This document shows positions 44,700-53,433 of a stretch of 64,000 bases of DNA, one piece after another. How positions within the stretch are numbered: position 1 is the stretch's first letter; each line of letters starts with the position of its first letter. Origin of the DNA: Saccharopolyspora spinosa NRRL 18395 (lineage in GTDB: Bacteria; Actinomycetota; Actinomycetes; Mycobacteriales; Pseudonocardiaceae). Below the pieces are notes generated by a model. The model did not search any database. It saw only the letters and a program-made list of their open reading frames with translations, and was not told the DNA's origin. The stretch is taken from positions 1,328,351 through 1,392,350 of the forward strand of contig NZ_GL877878.1 in assembly GCF_000194155.1 (NCBI RefSeq), given 5' to 3'. The translations under genes were made by a program, and so were the position numbers.

Positions 44700-46054
44700 C
44701 CGCCGACAGCCGCCCCGGGCTGCGGCGCGGTGTCCGGTTTGTGCATGACCGCGTCCGCGCGAGGCACGCCCTGCTGTACCCGGAAGGCGTGTTGCTGCTC
44801 AACGACACCGCAGCCGACATTGTGCGCAAGTGCGACACCAAGCGCACGGTCACCGACATCGTCAGCGAGCTCGCGGCCGCGTACCAGGGCGTGACCGCCG
44901 AATCCGTGCTCGAAATGCTCGCGGACCTGGCGCGTCGCCGAATGCTGGGGGCGGAACCGGCCGAGGTGGCGGAATCCGGTCCGCAGCAGCAGGATCCGCG
45001 ATCCGGCCTGCCCCTGGGCTTGCTGGCCGAGCTGACCTATCGGTGCCCGTTGCAGTGCACGTACTGCTCGAACCCCCTAAACCTCGCCGACTACCAGGAC
45101 GAACTCGACACCGAAGACTGGTTGCGCGTCATCGAGCAGGCGCGGTCGATCGGCGTGCTGCAACTGCACCTATCCGGTGGCGAACCGGCACTGCGCCGGG
45201 ACCTCGTTCCCCTCGTCGCGGCGGCCCGCGGACTCGGCATGTACACGAACCTCGTCACCAGCGGGTTCTCCCTGCCGCCGAAGCGGTTGCACGAACTCGC
45301 CGAGGCCGGCCTGGACCACATCCAGCTGTCCGTGCAGGACTCGGCCGCGATGTCGGCCGACGCCATCGCCGGACGTCGCGCGCACGCCCGCAAGATGATC
45401 GTCGCGCGCAGCATCGCCGCAACAGGCTTGCCCATGACCGTCAACGCAGTCCTGCACCGCGGGAACATCGCGCGGCTGCTCGACATCGTCGAACTCGCAG
45501 TGGATTTCGGGGCGGAACGCGTCGAGCTGGCCAACACCCAGTTCTACGGCTGGGCCTTGCGCAATCGCGCCGCCCTGATGCCCCGCCGGGAGCAGGTGCA
45601 GCGCGCGGACGCGGACGCGGCGCTGGCCCGCGAGCGCTACGGCGACCGGTTAGAGATCGTGTACGTGACCGCGGACCACTTCAGCCCACGCCCCAAACCG
45701 TGCAACTACGGCTGGGGCAACCGGCAACTGACGGTGGCCCCGAACGGCGACGTGCTCCCCTGCCTGGCCGCCGGGCAGCTGCCCGGACTGGACCTCCCCT
45801 CGGTGCGCGACTCGGCGCTGGAGGCGGTCTGGTTCGATTCGGCGGCGTTCAACCGCTTCCGGGGCACCGAGTGGATGCCTGATCCCTGCCGCAGCTGCGC
45901 GTTGAAGGACGTCGACTTCGGCGGCTGCCGGTGCCAGGCATACCAGCTGGTGGGCGACGCGGCGGTCACCGATCCGGCCTGCGCGTTGTCCGAACACCAC
46001 GACCTGATCCGGACCGAGTTCGAACCGCAGCCGGCAGTTCCGAGGCGGATGTGA
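44690..46054 (+). CDS. pqqDE: PqqD-PqqE fusion: peptide chaperone plus radical SAM enzyme
   Basis: 454 residues. Residues ~1-95 are a PqqD winged helix (VLLLNDTAADIVRKCDTKRTV, EMLADLARRRML) that presents PqqA. Residues ~105-454 are PqqE: CPLQCTYC is the radical-SAM CxxxCxxC motif and HLSGGEPALRRD follows. The C-terminal SPASM Cys set is in CNYGWGN, VLPC, CRSCALKDVDFGGCRC and DPAC. It forms the Glu-Tyr carbon bond in PqqA. Starts at ATG 44690 inside the end of pqqC and overlaps pqqB by one codon. Confidence 0.96.
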   Translation: MDVTADSRPGLRRGVRFVHDRVRARHALLYPEGVLLLNDTAADIVRKCDTKRTVTDIVSELAAAYQGVTAESVLEMLADLARRRMLGAEPAEVAESGPQQQDPRSGLPLGLLAELTYRCPLQCTYCSNPLNLADYQDELDTEDWLRVIEQARSIGVLQLHLSGGEPALRRDLVPLVAAARGLGMYTNLVTSGFSLPPKRLHELAEAGLDHIQLSVQDSAAMSADAIAGRRAHARKMIVARSIAATGLPMTVNAVLHRGNIARLLDIVELAVDFGAERVELANTQFYGWALRNRAALMPRREQVQRADADAALARERYGDRLEIVYVTADHFSPRPKPCNYGWGNRQLTVAPNGDVLPCLAAGQLPGLDLPSVRDSALEAVWFDSAAFNRFRGTEWMPDPCRSCALKDVDFGGCRCQAYQLVGDAAVTDPACALSEHHDLIRTEFEPQPAVPRRM

Positions 46055-46923
46055 TGCGGGTACGTGTCCTGGGCACCGCAGCAGGCGGCGGCCTTCCGCA
46101 GTGGAACTGCGGCTGCCAGAGCTGCTGCCGGGCCGCGGAACTCGGCGTGCAGCTCAGCCAGGACTGCCTGGCGATCAGCGGCGACGGAAACTCCTGGTAC
46201 CTGGTGAACGCATCGCCGGACCTGCGAACGCAGCTGCTGGCAACCCCCGAACTCCGTCCACCGCCGGGCACCCGGCGCACCCCCGTCGAAGGCGTGCTGC
46301 TCACCAGCGCCGAGCTGGACCACACCCTCGGCCTGCTCACCCTGCGGGAAGCCGCCCGGCTGCCGATCTACGCGACCGCCGCCGTCCACCAGGCGCTTCG
46401 GCAGGCGTTCCCGATCACCGAGGTCATCGGCAGTTACACCGCCGTGCAGCCGCAGACCGTCTCCGATCGCCAAGTGCTGACGGCCGGACTCGCTGCCGAG
46501 ATCGCCGTCGTCGGCGACAAGCGCCCCCGTTACGCGGGCGAACTGCGCGGAACCGGTTGGGTCGTCGCCTACCGGTTCACCGGCGCCGGCCGAAGCCTGG
46601 TGTACGCGCCGTGCCTGCCGGCCTGGAGCGACGCGTTCGAGCAGATCATCGATGGCGCCGACGTCGTGCTCCTGGACGGCACCTTCTTCACCGAGGACGA
46701 GCTGACGCATGCCTCCGGCAGCGACCGCCCCGCGAGCAGCATGGGGCACCTGCCGATCCGGGCGGCCCTGCCGGAGATCGCCCGCCACCCGAGGACGCGG
46801 TTCCTGTTCACCCACCTCAACAACACCAATCCGCTGGCCCACCCCGACGCGCCAGAGCTCGCCGACCTGCGCGCGGCCGGTGCCGAGATCGCCGCCGAAC
46901 GCCAGCTGCTGGTGCTGGAATGA
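46054..46923 (+). CDS. pqqB: PqqB metallo-beta-lactamase-fold oxygenase
   Basis: 289 residues. VLGTAAGGGLPQWNCGC is the PqqB signature with Cys residues near the N-terminus. The metallohydrolase-fold residues include TSAELDHTLGLL, GTFFTEDEL, MGHLPI and FTHLNNTNP. It hydroxylates the tyrosine-derived intermediate. ATG 46054 overlaps the pqqDE stop (TGATG). Last pqq gene here; no pqqF/G protease or quinoprotein dehydrogenase is in the window. Confidence 0.95.
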   Translation: MRVRVLGTAAGGGLPQWNCGCQSCCRAAELGVQLSQDCLAISGDGNSWYLVNASPDLRTQLLATPELRPPPGTRRTPVEGVLLTSAELDHTLGLLTLREAARLPIYATAAVHQALRQAFPITEVIGSYTAVQPQTVSDRQVLTAGLAAEIAVVGDKRPRYAGELRGTGWVVAYRFTGAGRSLVYAPCLPAWSDAFEQIIDGADVVLLDGTFFTEDELTHASGSDRPASSMGHLPIRAALPEIARHPRTRFLFTHLNNTNPLAHPDAPELADLRAAGAEIAAERQLLVLE

Positions 46924-46959
46924 CACCCCCGATTTTTGCTCGCGCCTGATATCGGGTAT

Positions 46960-48555
46960 GTGGGAGAAGTGAACGACGAGCGGCTGGCGAAGTACCGGGA
47001 GATGCGCGACTTCACCCGCACGGCCGAACCCAGCGGCGACGCCGAGATGCACGCGACCGGCGACCGCTTCGTCGTGCAGCGGCACCGGGCCCGCCGCCGG
47101 CACTACGACCTGCGGCTGGAGTTGGACGGCGTCCTCCTGAGCTGGGCCGTGCCCAAGGGGCCGACGCTGGACCCGGCAGCGCGGCACATGGCCTTGCAGG
47201 TCGAGGACCACCCCCTGGAGTACGCCGATTTCGAGGGCACCATCCCGGCCGGCGAGTACGGCGGCGGCGACGTCATCGTGTGGGACCGCGGCACCTGGGA
47301 CGCCGTGGAGGACGATCCGGCCGCCGCGATCGAGGCCGGGACGCTGCACTTCGACCTGCACGGCGACAAACTGGTGGGCCGGTTCGTGCTGGTGCGGCGC
47401 GGCGAGAAGCAGTGGCTGCTGCTGCACAAGAAGGACGAGCACGCCGAGCCGGGCTGGGATCCGGAAGATCATCCGCGGTCGGTGAAGAGCGGCCGCACCA
47501 ACGAGGAGGTCGCCGCCGCGCCGGAAGCGATGTGGCGCAGCGATCTACCGCCGTCGGAAGCCGAGATTCCCTTGGGCGCCAACAAGTCCTGCGCGACGGC
47601 GCACTGGGATCCGCCCACCGGCGAAGAGCTGGCGGCGCTCGACGAGCTCGGCGGCAAGGGCCGATGGCGGCTGGCCGGGCGGAACCTCGCGCTGACCAAC
47701 CTCGACAAGGTGCTGTTCCCGGCCCGCGACGGCGAGGCGCCGGTGACCAAGCGCGACCTGATCCGCTACCACGCGCTGATCGCCCCGGTGATGCTGTCCT
47801 ACCTCGCCGACCGGCCGCTGAACTCGCATCGCTTCCCGAACGGGGTGGACGAACCCGGTTTCTGGCACAAGGAAGTCCCGAGCCACGCCCCCGACTGGCT
47901 CCGCCGCTGGCGCTACGAGGACGCCGACCCGGACGACACCCAGTGGTACCTCATCCCGGACAGCGTCCCCGCCCTCGCCTGGCTGGCCAACTACGCGGCG
48001 CTGGAGCTGCATGCATGGACCTCGCGCGCATCCGACGTCCGCCACCCGACCTGGGCGCTGTTCGACATCGACCCGGGCAGCAGGACGACGTTCGAGGAAG
48101 TGCTCGTCCTCGCTCGCCTGCACCGGACCGCGATGGAGCACCTCGGCGTCGAGGCCCGCCCGAAGGTGACCGGGCAGCGCGGCATCCAGATCTGGGTGCC
48201 GGTCGAGCCGCGCTACACCTACGCGGAAACCCGGGCTTGGGTCGAGAAGGTGTCCAAGGCCGTCGGCGGCACCGTCCCCGAGCTGGTCAGCTGGGCGTGG
48301 ACGAAGACCGACCGCCGCGGCCTGGCACGGCTGGACTACACCCAGAACGTCATCAACAAGACCCTGGTCGCCCCCTACAGCGCCCGCCCCCGGCCGGGCG
48401 CCCCGGTGTCGGTTCCGCTGGAGTGGGACGAGCTCGACGACCCGGACCTGGCCCCCGACCGGTGGACGATCCGCACCGTCCTGGACCGGATCGCAACGGT
48501 CGGGGATCCCTTCGCGGCCCTCCTCGACGTCGAGCAGCAGCTACCACCCGTCTGA
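46960..48555 (+). CDS. LigD-type 3'-phosphoesterase plus polymerase, no ligase domain
   Basis: About 531 residues; GTG 46960 or GTG 46969 are both possible starts. The N-terminal phosphoesterase (FVVQRHRARRRHYDLRLELDG, GEYGGGDVIVWDRGTW) contains the His/Asp/Arg set for 3'-end healing. From ~240 the archaeo-eukaryotic-primase-type polymerase follows (RPLNSHRFPNGVD, FDIDPGSRTTFEEV, VTGQRGIQIWVPVE). It serves bacterial non-homologous end joining with Ku, but lacks the ATP-dependent ligase, which may be encoded elsewhere. Only 36 bp after pqqB. Confidence 0.92.
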   Translation: MGEVNDERLAKYREMRDFTRTAEPSGDAEMHATGDRFVVQRHRARRRHYDLRLELDGVLLSWAVPKGPTLDPAARHMALQVEDHPLEYADFEGTIPAGEYGGGDVIVWDRGTWDAVEDDPAAAIEAGTLHFDLHGDKLVGRFVLVRRGEKQWLLLHKKDEHAEPGWDPEDHPRSVKSGRTNEEVAAAPEAMWRSDLPPSEAEIPLGANKSCATAHWDPPTGEELAALDELGGKGRWRLAGRNLALTNLDKVLFPARDGEAPVTKRDLIRYHALIAPVMLSYLADRPLNSHRFPNGVDEPGFWHKEVPSHAPDWLRRWRYEDADPDDTQWYLIPDSVPALAWLANYAALELHAWTSRASDVRHPTWALFDIDPGSRTTFEEVLVLARLHRTAMEHLGVEARPKVTGQRGIQIWVPVEPRYTYAETRAWVEKVSKAVGGTVPELVSWAWTKTDRRGLARLDYTQNVINKTLVAPYSARPRPGAPVSVPLEWDELDDPDLAPDRWTIRTVLDRIATVGDPFAALLDVEQQLPPV

Positions 48556-48579
48556 GCCGTCACCGGTTCGGCAGGTAGT

Positions 48580-48745
48580 CCTGCCCGAGCGGATTCGGCC
48601 CCACCGCGTGGCCAGCTTGCCGCCCAGGATGGTGCCGGCCACTCCCCCGGCGAACAGCACGAACAACGCTGCGCCCCGGCGGTTTCGCCGCCGCCCACGC
48701 GTTGCTGCGCCTACGACGAACGCGTTCAGTCCGTTGTAGACGATG
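48580..48745 (-). pseudogene. MFS transporter fragment
   Basis: Reads IVYNGLNAFVVGAA, then GAALFVLFAGGVAGTILGG and KLATRWGRIR, which look like an MFS helix followed by motif A. There is no start, no second half, and the reading degenerates after RIRS. It is opposite a LysR tail, the usual divergent regulator/transporter pair, here reduced to stubs. Confidence 0.55.
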
Positions 48746-48762
48746 GAGCGCGCCGCCTGCGG

Positions 48763-48903
48763 CCCGGCTGGCCGTGGGTTCCGCTGATCGACCCGCCGCT
48801 GGAACTGGCCACCTGGGTGGTGTGGCGGTCGAGCACCCGCCCGATCGTCGAGCAGGTCGCCCGGTTGATCTCGGGCCATGCGGCCACCTTCTCGGAAGAG
48901 TGA
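48763..48903 (+). pseudogene. LysR-family regulator C-terminal fragment
   Basis: Reads GWPWVPLIDPPLELATWVVW, then STRPIVEQVARLISGHAATF, ending TGA 48901-48903, the end of a LysR effector domain. No HTH and no start codon remain. It joins directly to the MFS fragment on the other strand. Confidence 0.6.
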
Positions 48904-48945
48904 TCGAGCTGGCGCGGCCGACCGGGTACCGGTTGGCTCTTGATC

Positions 48946-50130
48946 ATGCGAATCCGAACCCGATCGGCAGTGCTCGCCGCTGCCGCCGTGCTGTTCCTCG
49001 CCCCGGCCACGTTCCCGGCCGCGGCGCAGGAATCCGCCTCGTCCCGACTGCTGGGGACCTACGTGGTGCCGCACGACCTGCGAGTGGACGGCACCCCGGT
49101 CGGCGGTCTGTCCTCGGTGGACTACGACCGCCGCAGCGGCAACTTCGTCTTCGTCAGCGACGACTGGTCCGACTACGCACCGGCCCGCTACTACCGGGCC
49201 GACGTCTCGGTGACCGAGCGCGGCGTCGAGGACGTGACGTTCACCGGGGTGACGTTGTTCCGCCGCCCGGATGGCACCACCTATCCGACGATCGACACCT
49301 GGCGCGAGGAGCAGCACCAGGTGCCGCGCCCGTTGCGGAACGTGCTGGGCACCGTGGACCCGGAGGAACTGCGGGTCGATCCGCTCACCGGTGAAGTCGC
49401 CTGGACCAACGAAGGGCAGCGCAACGTTCCCGCCGACGGCTCCGAGCGGGAGACCGTGCTGCTCGACCCGGCGCTGCGGATCTCGCACCACGACGGCCGG
49501 TACGTGCGGGACCTGCCGACCGCGCCGAACGAAAAGATGACGATGGGCGAAACGGGCCCGCGCGTCAACGAAACCTTCGAGGGCCTGACCTACACCGCCG
49601 ACGGCATGCAGGTCGTCTCCGCACTCGAGGGTCCGCTGGAGCAGGACGGGCCGCCGGCCAACGCCGACCACGGCGCCTTCAGCCGCATCACGGTGCACGA
49701 CCGGGCGGGCCTGCCGACCGCCCAGTACGCCTACCCGGTGGAGCCGCTGTTCGCCCAGCCCCAGCCGCCGAACGACTGGAACACCAACGGGATCTCGTCG
49801 TTGCTCGCCGACGAGCAGCCGGGCCGCTTCCTCGCCCTGGAGCGCGGCTACGCCAGCGGGATCGGCACGAAGGGCCGTATCTTCGAGTTCAGCACCGTCG
49901 GGGCCGACGACGTCATGGGCCGGTATTCGCTGGCCGGTGGCGGTTTCCGCGCCGTGCAGAAGAAGCTGCTGGTCGACCTGGACGAGATCGGCGTGCCCTA
50001 CACCGACAACGTCGAGGGCATCAGCTGGGGACCGCTCCTTTCCACCGGGGAACGGGTGCTCCTGGTGGTCAGCGACAACAACTTCTCGCCCAACCAGCAG
50101 ACCCAGCTGATCGCCATCGCCGTCCGCTGA
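48946..50130 (+). CDS. Secreted esterase-like/phytase-like beta-propeller protein
   Basis: 394 residues. The Sec signal peptide ends near AAAQESAS. The rest is the 'esterase-like activity of phytase' domain: GGLSSVDYDRRSGNFVFVSDD, GTVDPEELRVDPLTGEVAWTNEG, FEGLTYTADGMQVVSALEG and DNVEGISWGPLLSTGERVLLVVSDNNF mark the repeated propeller blades. Probably a phosphatase or esterase acting outside the cell. ATG 48946 is preferred over a TTG two codons earlier. Confidence 0.88.
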   Translation: MRIRTRSAVLAAAAVLFLAPATFPAAAQESASSRLLGTYVVPHDLRVDGTPVGGLSSVDYDRRSGNFVFVSDDWSDYAPARYYRADVSVTERGVEDVTFTGVTLFRRPDGTTYPTIDTWREEQHQVPRPLRNVLGTVDPEELRVDPLTGEVAWTNEGQRNVPADGSERETVLLDPALRISHHDGRYVRDLPTAPNEKMTMGETGPRVNETFEGLTYTADGMQVVSALEGPLEQDGPPANADHGAFSRITVHDRAGLPTAQYAYPVEPLFAQPQPPNDWNTNGISSLLADEQPGRFLALERGYASGIGTKGRIFEFSTVGADDVMGRYSLAGGGFRAVQKKLLVDLDEIGVPYTDNVEGISWGPLLSTGERVLLVVSDNNFSPNQQTQLIAIAVR

Positions 50131-50136
50131 CCGGTC

Positions 50137-50874
50137 TCACGACTTCAGGTGTTCGGCGAAGAAATCCTCGATCCGCCGCCAGGCATCGGCGGCGGATTCC
50201 GGGTGCGGGCCGGCTCCTGTGATCCGCAGCAGCGGGCGCAGCGCTGCCGGCCCGTTCTCGGCGTCGTTGAGAAACGAGTGCCCCGCCTCCGGGTATTCCT
50301 TGACGTCGTGCGCAATTTGGGCTCGTTCGAGGGCCTCGTCGAGTTTGGCGGCGGCACCCTTCAGCATGCGGTCCCGACCGCCGTAGCTGCCGACCACCGG
50401 GCAGGCTTCGGCGAGCGCGCGGTCGATGTCCTTGGGCAGCTGGCCGTAGTTCGCCGACGCCGCGTCGTAGATGCCGCGGCCGGCGGCGACGAGCGCGAAG
50501 GCACCACCCATGCAGAACCCGATAAGCCCGACCTTGCCAGTGCAGTCGGGGTGCGCCGTCAGGGCGGTGCGGGCGGCCTCCAGGTCGGCGTAGGCGCGTC
50601 CGAGCCCGGACAGCGCGGCGCGCATCGTCGGAACCAGGCAGCGCCGCGGGCCACCGTCGGTGAACAGGTTCGGCATCAAGGTCAGGTAGCCCGCCGCTGC
50701 CATGCGCTCGGTCTGACGCAGCATGACGTCGTCGACGCCGAACGCCTCGTGGACGACCACCACGCCGGGCCACGGTCCGGGAGTCGTCGGCTTCGCCAGA
50801 TGGCCGGTCAGCTTGCGGGAACCACCGAGGGCGGTGCTGCGCTCGGTGAGGTCGATGGCCGTGGGTGCGGGCAC
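50137..50874 (-). CDS. Dienelactone hydrolase family protein
   Basis: 245 residues, alpha/beta hydrolase. The nucleophile Cys is in VGLIGFCMGGAFA, the acid Asp probably in SYGGRDRML, and the His in EAGHSFLND. VVVVHEAFGVDDVMLRQ is the DLH oxyanion region. It hydrolyses dienelactones or other small esters. GGAGG lies 5 bases before GTG 50874. Convergent with the esterase-like gene and 6 bp from it. Confidence 0.92.
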   Translation of the reverse strand: MPAPTAIDLTERSTALGGSRKLTGHLAKPTTPGPWPGVVVVHEAFGVDDVMLRQTERMAAAGYLTLMPNLFTDGGPRRCLVPTMRAALSGLGRAYADLEAARTALTAHPDCTGKVGLIGFCMGGAFALVAAGRGIYDAASANYGQLPKDIDRALAEACPVVGSYGGRDRMLKGAAAKLDEALERAQIAHDVKEYPEAGHSFLNDAENGPAALRPLLRITGAGPHPESAADAWRRIEDFFAEHLKS

Positions 50875-51048
50875 GGAGTCCTCCGGGATCTGCGATGCAC
50901 TACCTGACCGGCACGACGATACGGCTGATCCGGTCGGCCGGTGGTGTCCTTCCGGGGCCTGGCGTTGACGAATCCCTGACGCGCCGCAGCGTTTGCCCGG
51001 CCCCGGTCCGGTCGTACAGTCCGGTGGGTCGATGAATGGAGTGGACCG

Positions 51049-51345
51049 GTGAACGGCAAGGTCGATTTCACCGGCGTCCAGTCCACGATGCTCGTCACCC
51101 TGTACCTGCGGGCGCTGGAAAGCCGCTCGGAGGATTCGATCCTCCTCGACCACACCGCTGTCGAGGCGGTGCGCCGGATCGACTACGACTGGCGGAAGCT
51201 GCGGCAACCCGGGTTGGCGAGCAACCGGTTCGGTGTCGCGCTGCGCGCGAAGCAGCTGGACGACTGGGCCGCCGACTTCCTCCGCCGCAACCGCGTCGCA
51301 CTCGATCTTCCGGCGACGGTGTCGCGAACTCGCGGATGGCCGTGA
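51049..51345 (+). pseudogene. Leucine-carboxyl-methyltransferase-like N-terminal fragment
   Basis: 98 codons. VDFTGVQSTMLVTLYLRALE, VRRIDYDWRKLRQPG, NRFGVALRAKQLDDWAADFLRR is the characteristic start of the LCMT/TcmP-like SAM methyltransferases. The protein should continue with the SAM-binding GCGLD motif for ~180 more residues. Instead it ends after an unrelated tail (VALDLPATVSRTRGWP). A deletion has removed the rest. Confidence 0.75.
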
Positions 51346-51389
51346 GGGCTTCGCTCGCCCGGTGCCAGGTCTCCTCGGTGGTGGTGCGG

Positions 51390-52601
51390 CTACCAGGTCA
51401 CGGGCAGTTCAATGACGCCGCCGGTGATGGTGGTGCGCACCTCCAGCTCGTCGATGTGCTTGGCCAGGCGCAGGCCGGGGAGGCGCTGGGCGAGGGTGGC
51501 GAAGACGATCCGGAGTTCGGTGCGGGCGAGGCTGGCGCCGATGCAGAAGTGCGAGCCGTGCCCGAACCCGAGGTGGGCGCGTTCCTCGCGGTCGGGGTCG
51601 AAGGTCTCGGCGTTCGAGTAGGTGGCCTGGTCCCGGTTGGCGGCGTTGATGGACAGGATGACGGCATCGCCGCGGTGGATGGTGGTTCCTGCGACGTCGA
51701 GGTCGGTGTGGGCGTAGCGCAGCAGGCCGAGGTCGCCCGGTGCTCCCAGGCGCATGATCTCCTCGACGGTGGCGTTGACCCGGCCGGTGGGGTCGGCGGT
51801 CAGCGACTGCCACTGATCGGGACGGGTGAGCAGGAACAGGGTGCCCAGTCCGATGCGGTTGACCGTGGTCTCGTGCCCGGCGAAAAGCAGTCCGACGCAC
51901 AGGCGGACCATCTCGTCGTAGTCGAACCCGTCGTCAGTGCTCTGGGCGCGCACGATGTCGGAGATGACGTCCTCGCCCGGCTCGGCACGTTTGCCCTCCG
52001 CCAGCCCCGCCATGTACTTGCCGAACTCGGCCTGCGCCTGGTGGGCGTCGTCTCCGCTGGCGTAGTTGGCCATGCGATCGGACAGCGACCGGAAGTGCTC
52101 GCGGTCGCTCTCGGGCACTCCCAGCAGCTGGCAGATAATCGCCACCGGCAGCGGGAAGGCCAGCCCGGCATGCAGGTCGACGATTCCGTCGGGCGCGGCG
52201 CCGTGCTCGGCGACCAGCTGGTCGATGTAGTCGTCGACTAGGTCTTGCACGTGACCGGCGAGCATCCGCATCCGTTTGGCCGAGAACGCCGGGGTTAGCA
52301 GTCGGCGCATCCGCGCGTGATCGGCTTCTTCGGTCTCGTAGTTGCCCGTGGGGCCGTCCTGCACCGCGGCGGTCGTGATGCGCGATGCCCGTTCCGGCTC
52401 GGGGTGCGACCGCCCGAGTCGCTTGTCGCTGAGCAGCTCGCGGACCTCGTCGAAGCGCGTGACCAGCCAGGCGGGGTCACCGGCTGGGCTGGTGACCGGC
52501 GTGACCGGCGCTTCTCGGCGCAGCACCTCGTACAGCGGTGCGAGATCAAGCACGTTCGGCCTCTCGAAGGGCAACTGCAGGCGCTGGGCGGCAACGCTCA
52601 T
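51390..52601 (-). CDS. Cytochrome P450 (CYP105/107-like)
   Basis: 403 residues. I-helix LLFAGHETT with the acid-alcohol pair, ExxR in EEIMRLGAPG, and heme loop GFGHGSHFCIGASLAR. HARMRR is the helix-C heme contact. ATG 52601 with AGGAGGAAG upstream. Divergent from a TetR gene across 122 bp containing a 25-bp near-perfect palindrome, which implies ligand-induced expression. No redox partner gene is nearby. Confidence 0.95.
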   Translation of the reverse strand: MSVAAQRLQLPFERPNVLDLAPLYEVLRREAPVTPVTSPAGDPAWLVTRFDEVRELLSDKRLGRSHPEPERASRITTAAVQDGPTGNYETEEADHARMRRLLTPAFSAKRMRMLAGHVQDLVDDYIDQLVAEHGAAPDGIVDLHAGLAFPLPVAIICQLLGVPESDREHFRSLSDRMANYASGDDAHQAQAEFGKYMAGLAEGKRAEPGEDVISDIVRAQSTDDGFDYDEMVRLCVGLLFAGHETTVNRIGLGTLFLLTRPDQWQSLTADPTGRVNATVEEIMRLGAPGDLGLLRYAHTDLDVAGTTIHRGDAVILSINAANRDQATYSNAETFDPDREERAHLGFGHGSHFCIGASLARTELRIVFATLAQRLPGLRLAKHIDELEVRTTITGGVIELPVTW

Positions 52602-52641
52602 GGCTTCCTCCTGTGGTGTCTCGCAGCACCGTGAACCTACG

Positions 52642-52666
52642 ATTATTGACAGTCACTGCCAATAAT
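52642..52666. promoter_or_regulatory. TetR operator overlapping the P450 promoter
   Basis: ATTATTGACAGT-C-ACTGCCAATAAT: 11 of 12 arm positions are symmetrical around one central base. On the minus strand TTGGCA-17 bp-TAGGTT overlaps it as a plausible -35/-10 for the P450 gene. Confidence 0.8.
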
Positions 52667-52723
52667 GCTGAGTCGGTTAGGGTGTGTCAACGCGTAACCG
52701 TCGAGCTGCTGGTGGAGGTGCCC

Positions 52724-53368
52724 GTGGTTGACCGACACGACCGCACGACCCGCCGCGGGCGTCCTCCCGTGAGCGACCAGCAACGCCAACAGCAACGGCT
52801 CGACATCTCCCGCCACGCAGTGCGGCTGTTCCGCGAGCAGGGCGTGGCCGCGACATCGGGCGAGCAGATCGCGAGGGCCGCCGGGGTGTCCGAGCGCACG
52901 CTGTGGCGCTACTTCCGCAGCAAGGAAAGCTGCGTCGAACCGCTGCTGACGAAGACGATCGACGCATTCCAGGAGGTGCTGCGCACCTGGCCGCCCGAAC
53001 TGGAGCTGGCCGAGCACCTGCGCGCGGCCTACATGCCCGTGCTCGACTCCGCCGACTCCGACGTCGAGGCGGTGCTCGCCGTGGTACGCATGACGCACGA
53101 CGAGCCCACGCTGCGCGCCGCCTACCTCGTGCTGCGGGAGCGTGACGAGTCCGCCTTCGCCGACGTGCTCGCCGAGCGCATGGGCATGCCGGCCGACGCG
53201 CTCGAAGTCCGAATGCAGGCCGCCGCCACGAGCGCGGCGCTGCGCGCGGCGACCGACCACCTCGTTTCCATTGCCACCGAGGGGATTTCCCCGGACACCT
53301 TCAGCGAACACCGCGAACGCCTCGCCGATGCCCTCCGCCTCTTCACGCGGGTGCCCACTCGCCGCTAA
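52724..53368 (+). CDS. TetR-family regulator of the adjacent P450
   Basis: 214 residues from GTG 52724 (GGAGG 5 bases upstream). HTH at about 20-66: DISRHAVRLFREQGVAATSG, QIARAAGVSERTLWRYFRSK. The C-terminal domain begins CVEPLLTKTIDAF and is of the MftR/TetR_C17-like helical type with TSAALRAATDHLVSI. Its position and the palindrome between the two genes make it the likely repressor of the P450. Confidence 0.92.
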   Translation: MVDRHDRTTRRGRPPVSDQQRQQQRLDISRHAVRLFREQGVAATSGEQIARAAGVSERTLWRYFRSKESCVEPLLTKTIDAFQEVLRTWPPELELAEHLRAAYMPVLDSADSDVEAVLAVVRMTHDEPTLRAAYLVLRERDESAFADVLAERMGMPADALEVRMQAAATSAALRAATDHLVSIATEGISPDTFSEHRERLADALRLFTRVPTRR

Positions 53369-53433
53369 CCAGTCCGGTACCAGCGCTTCAACGACGGGTG
53401 CACTGGTGCCGCTGCCCTGTCCACATCGCCCGG

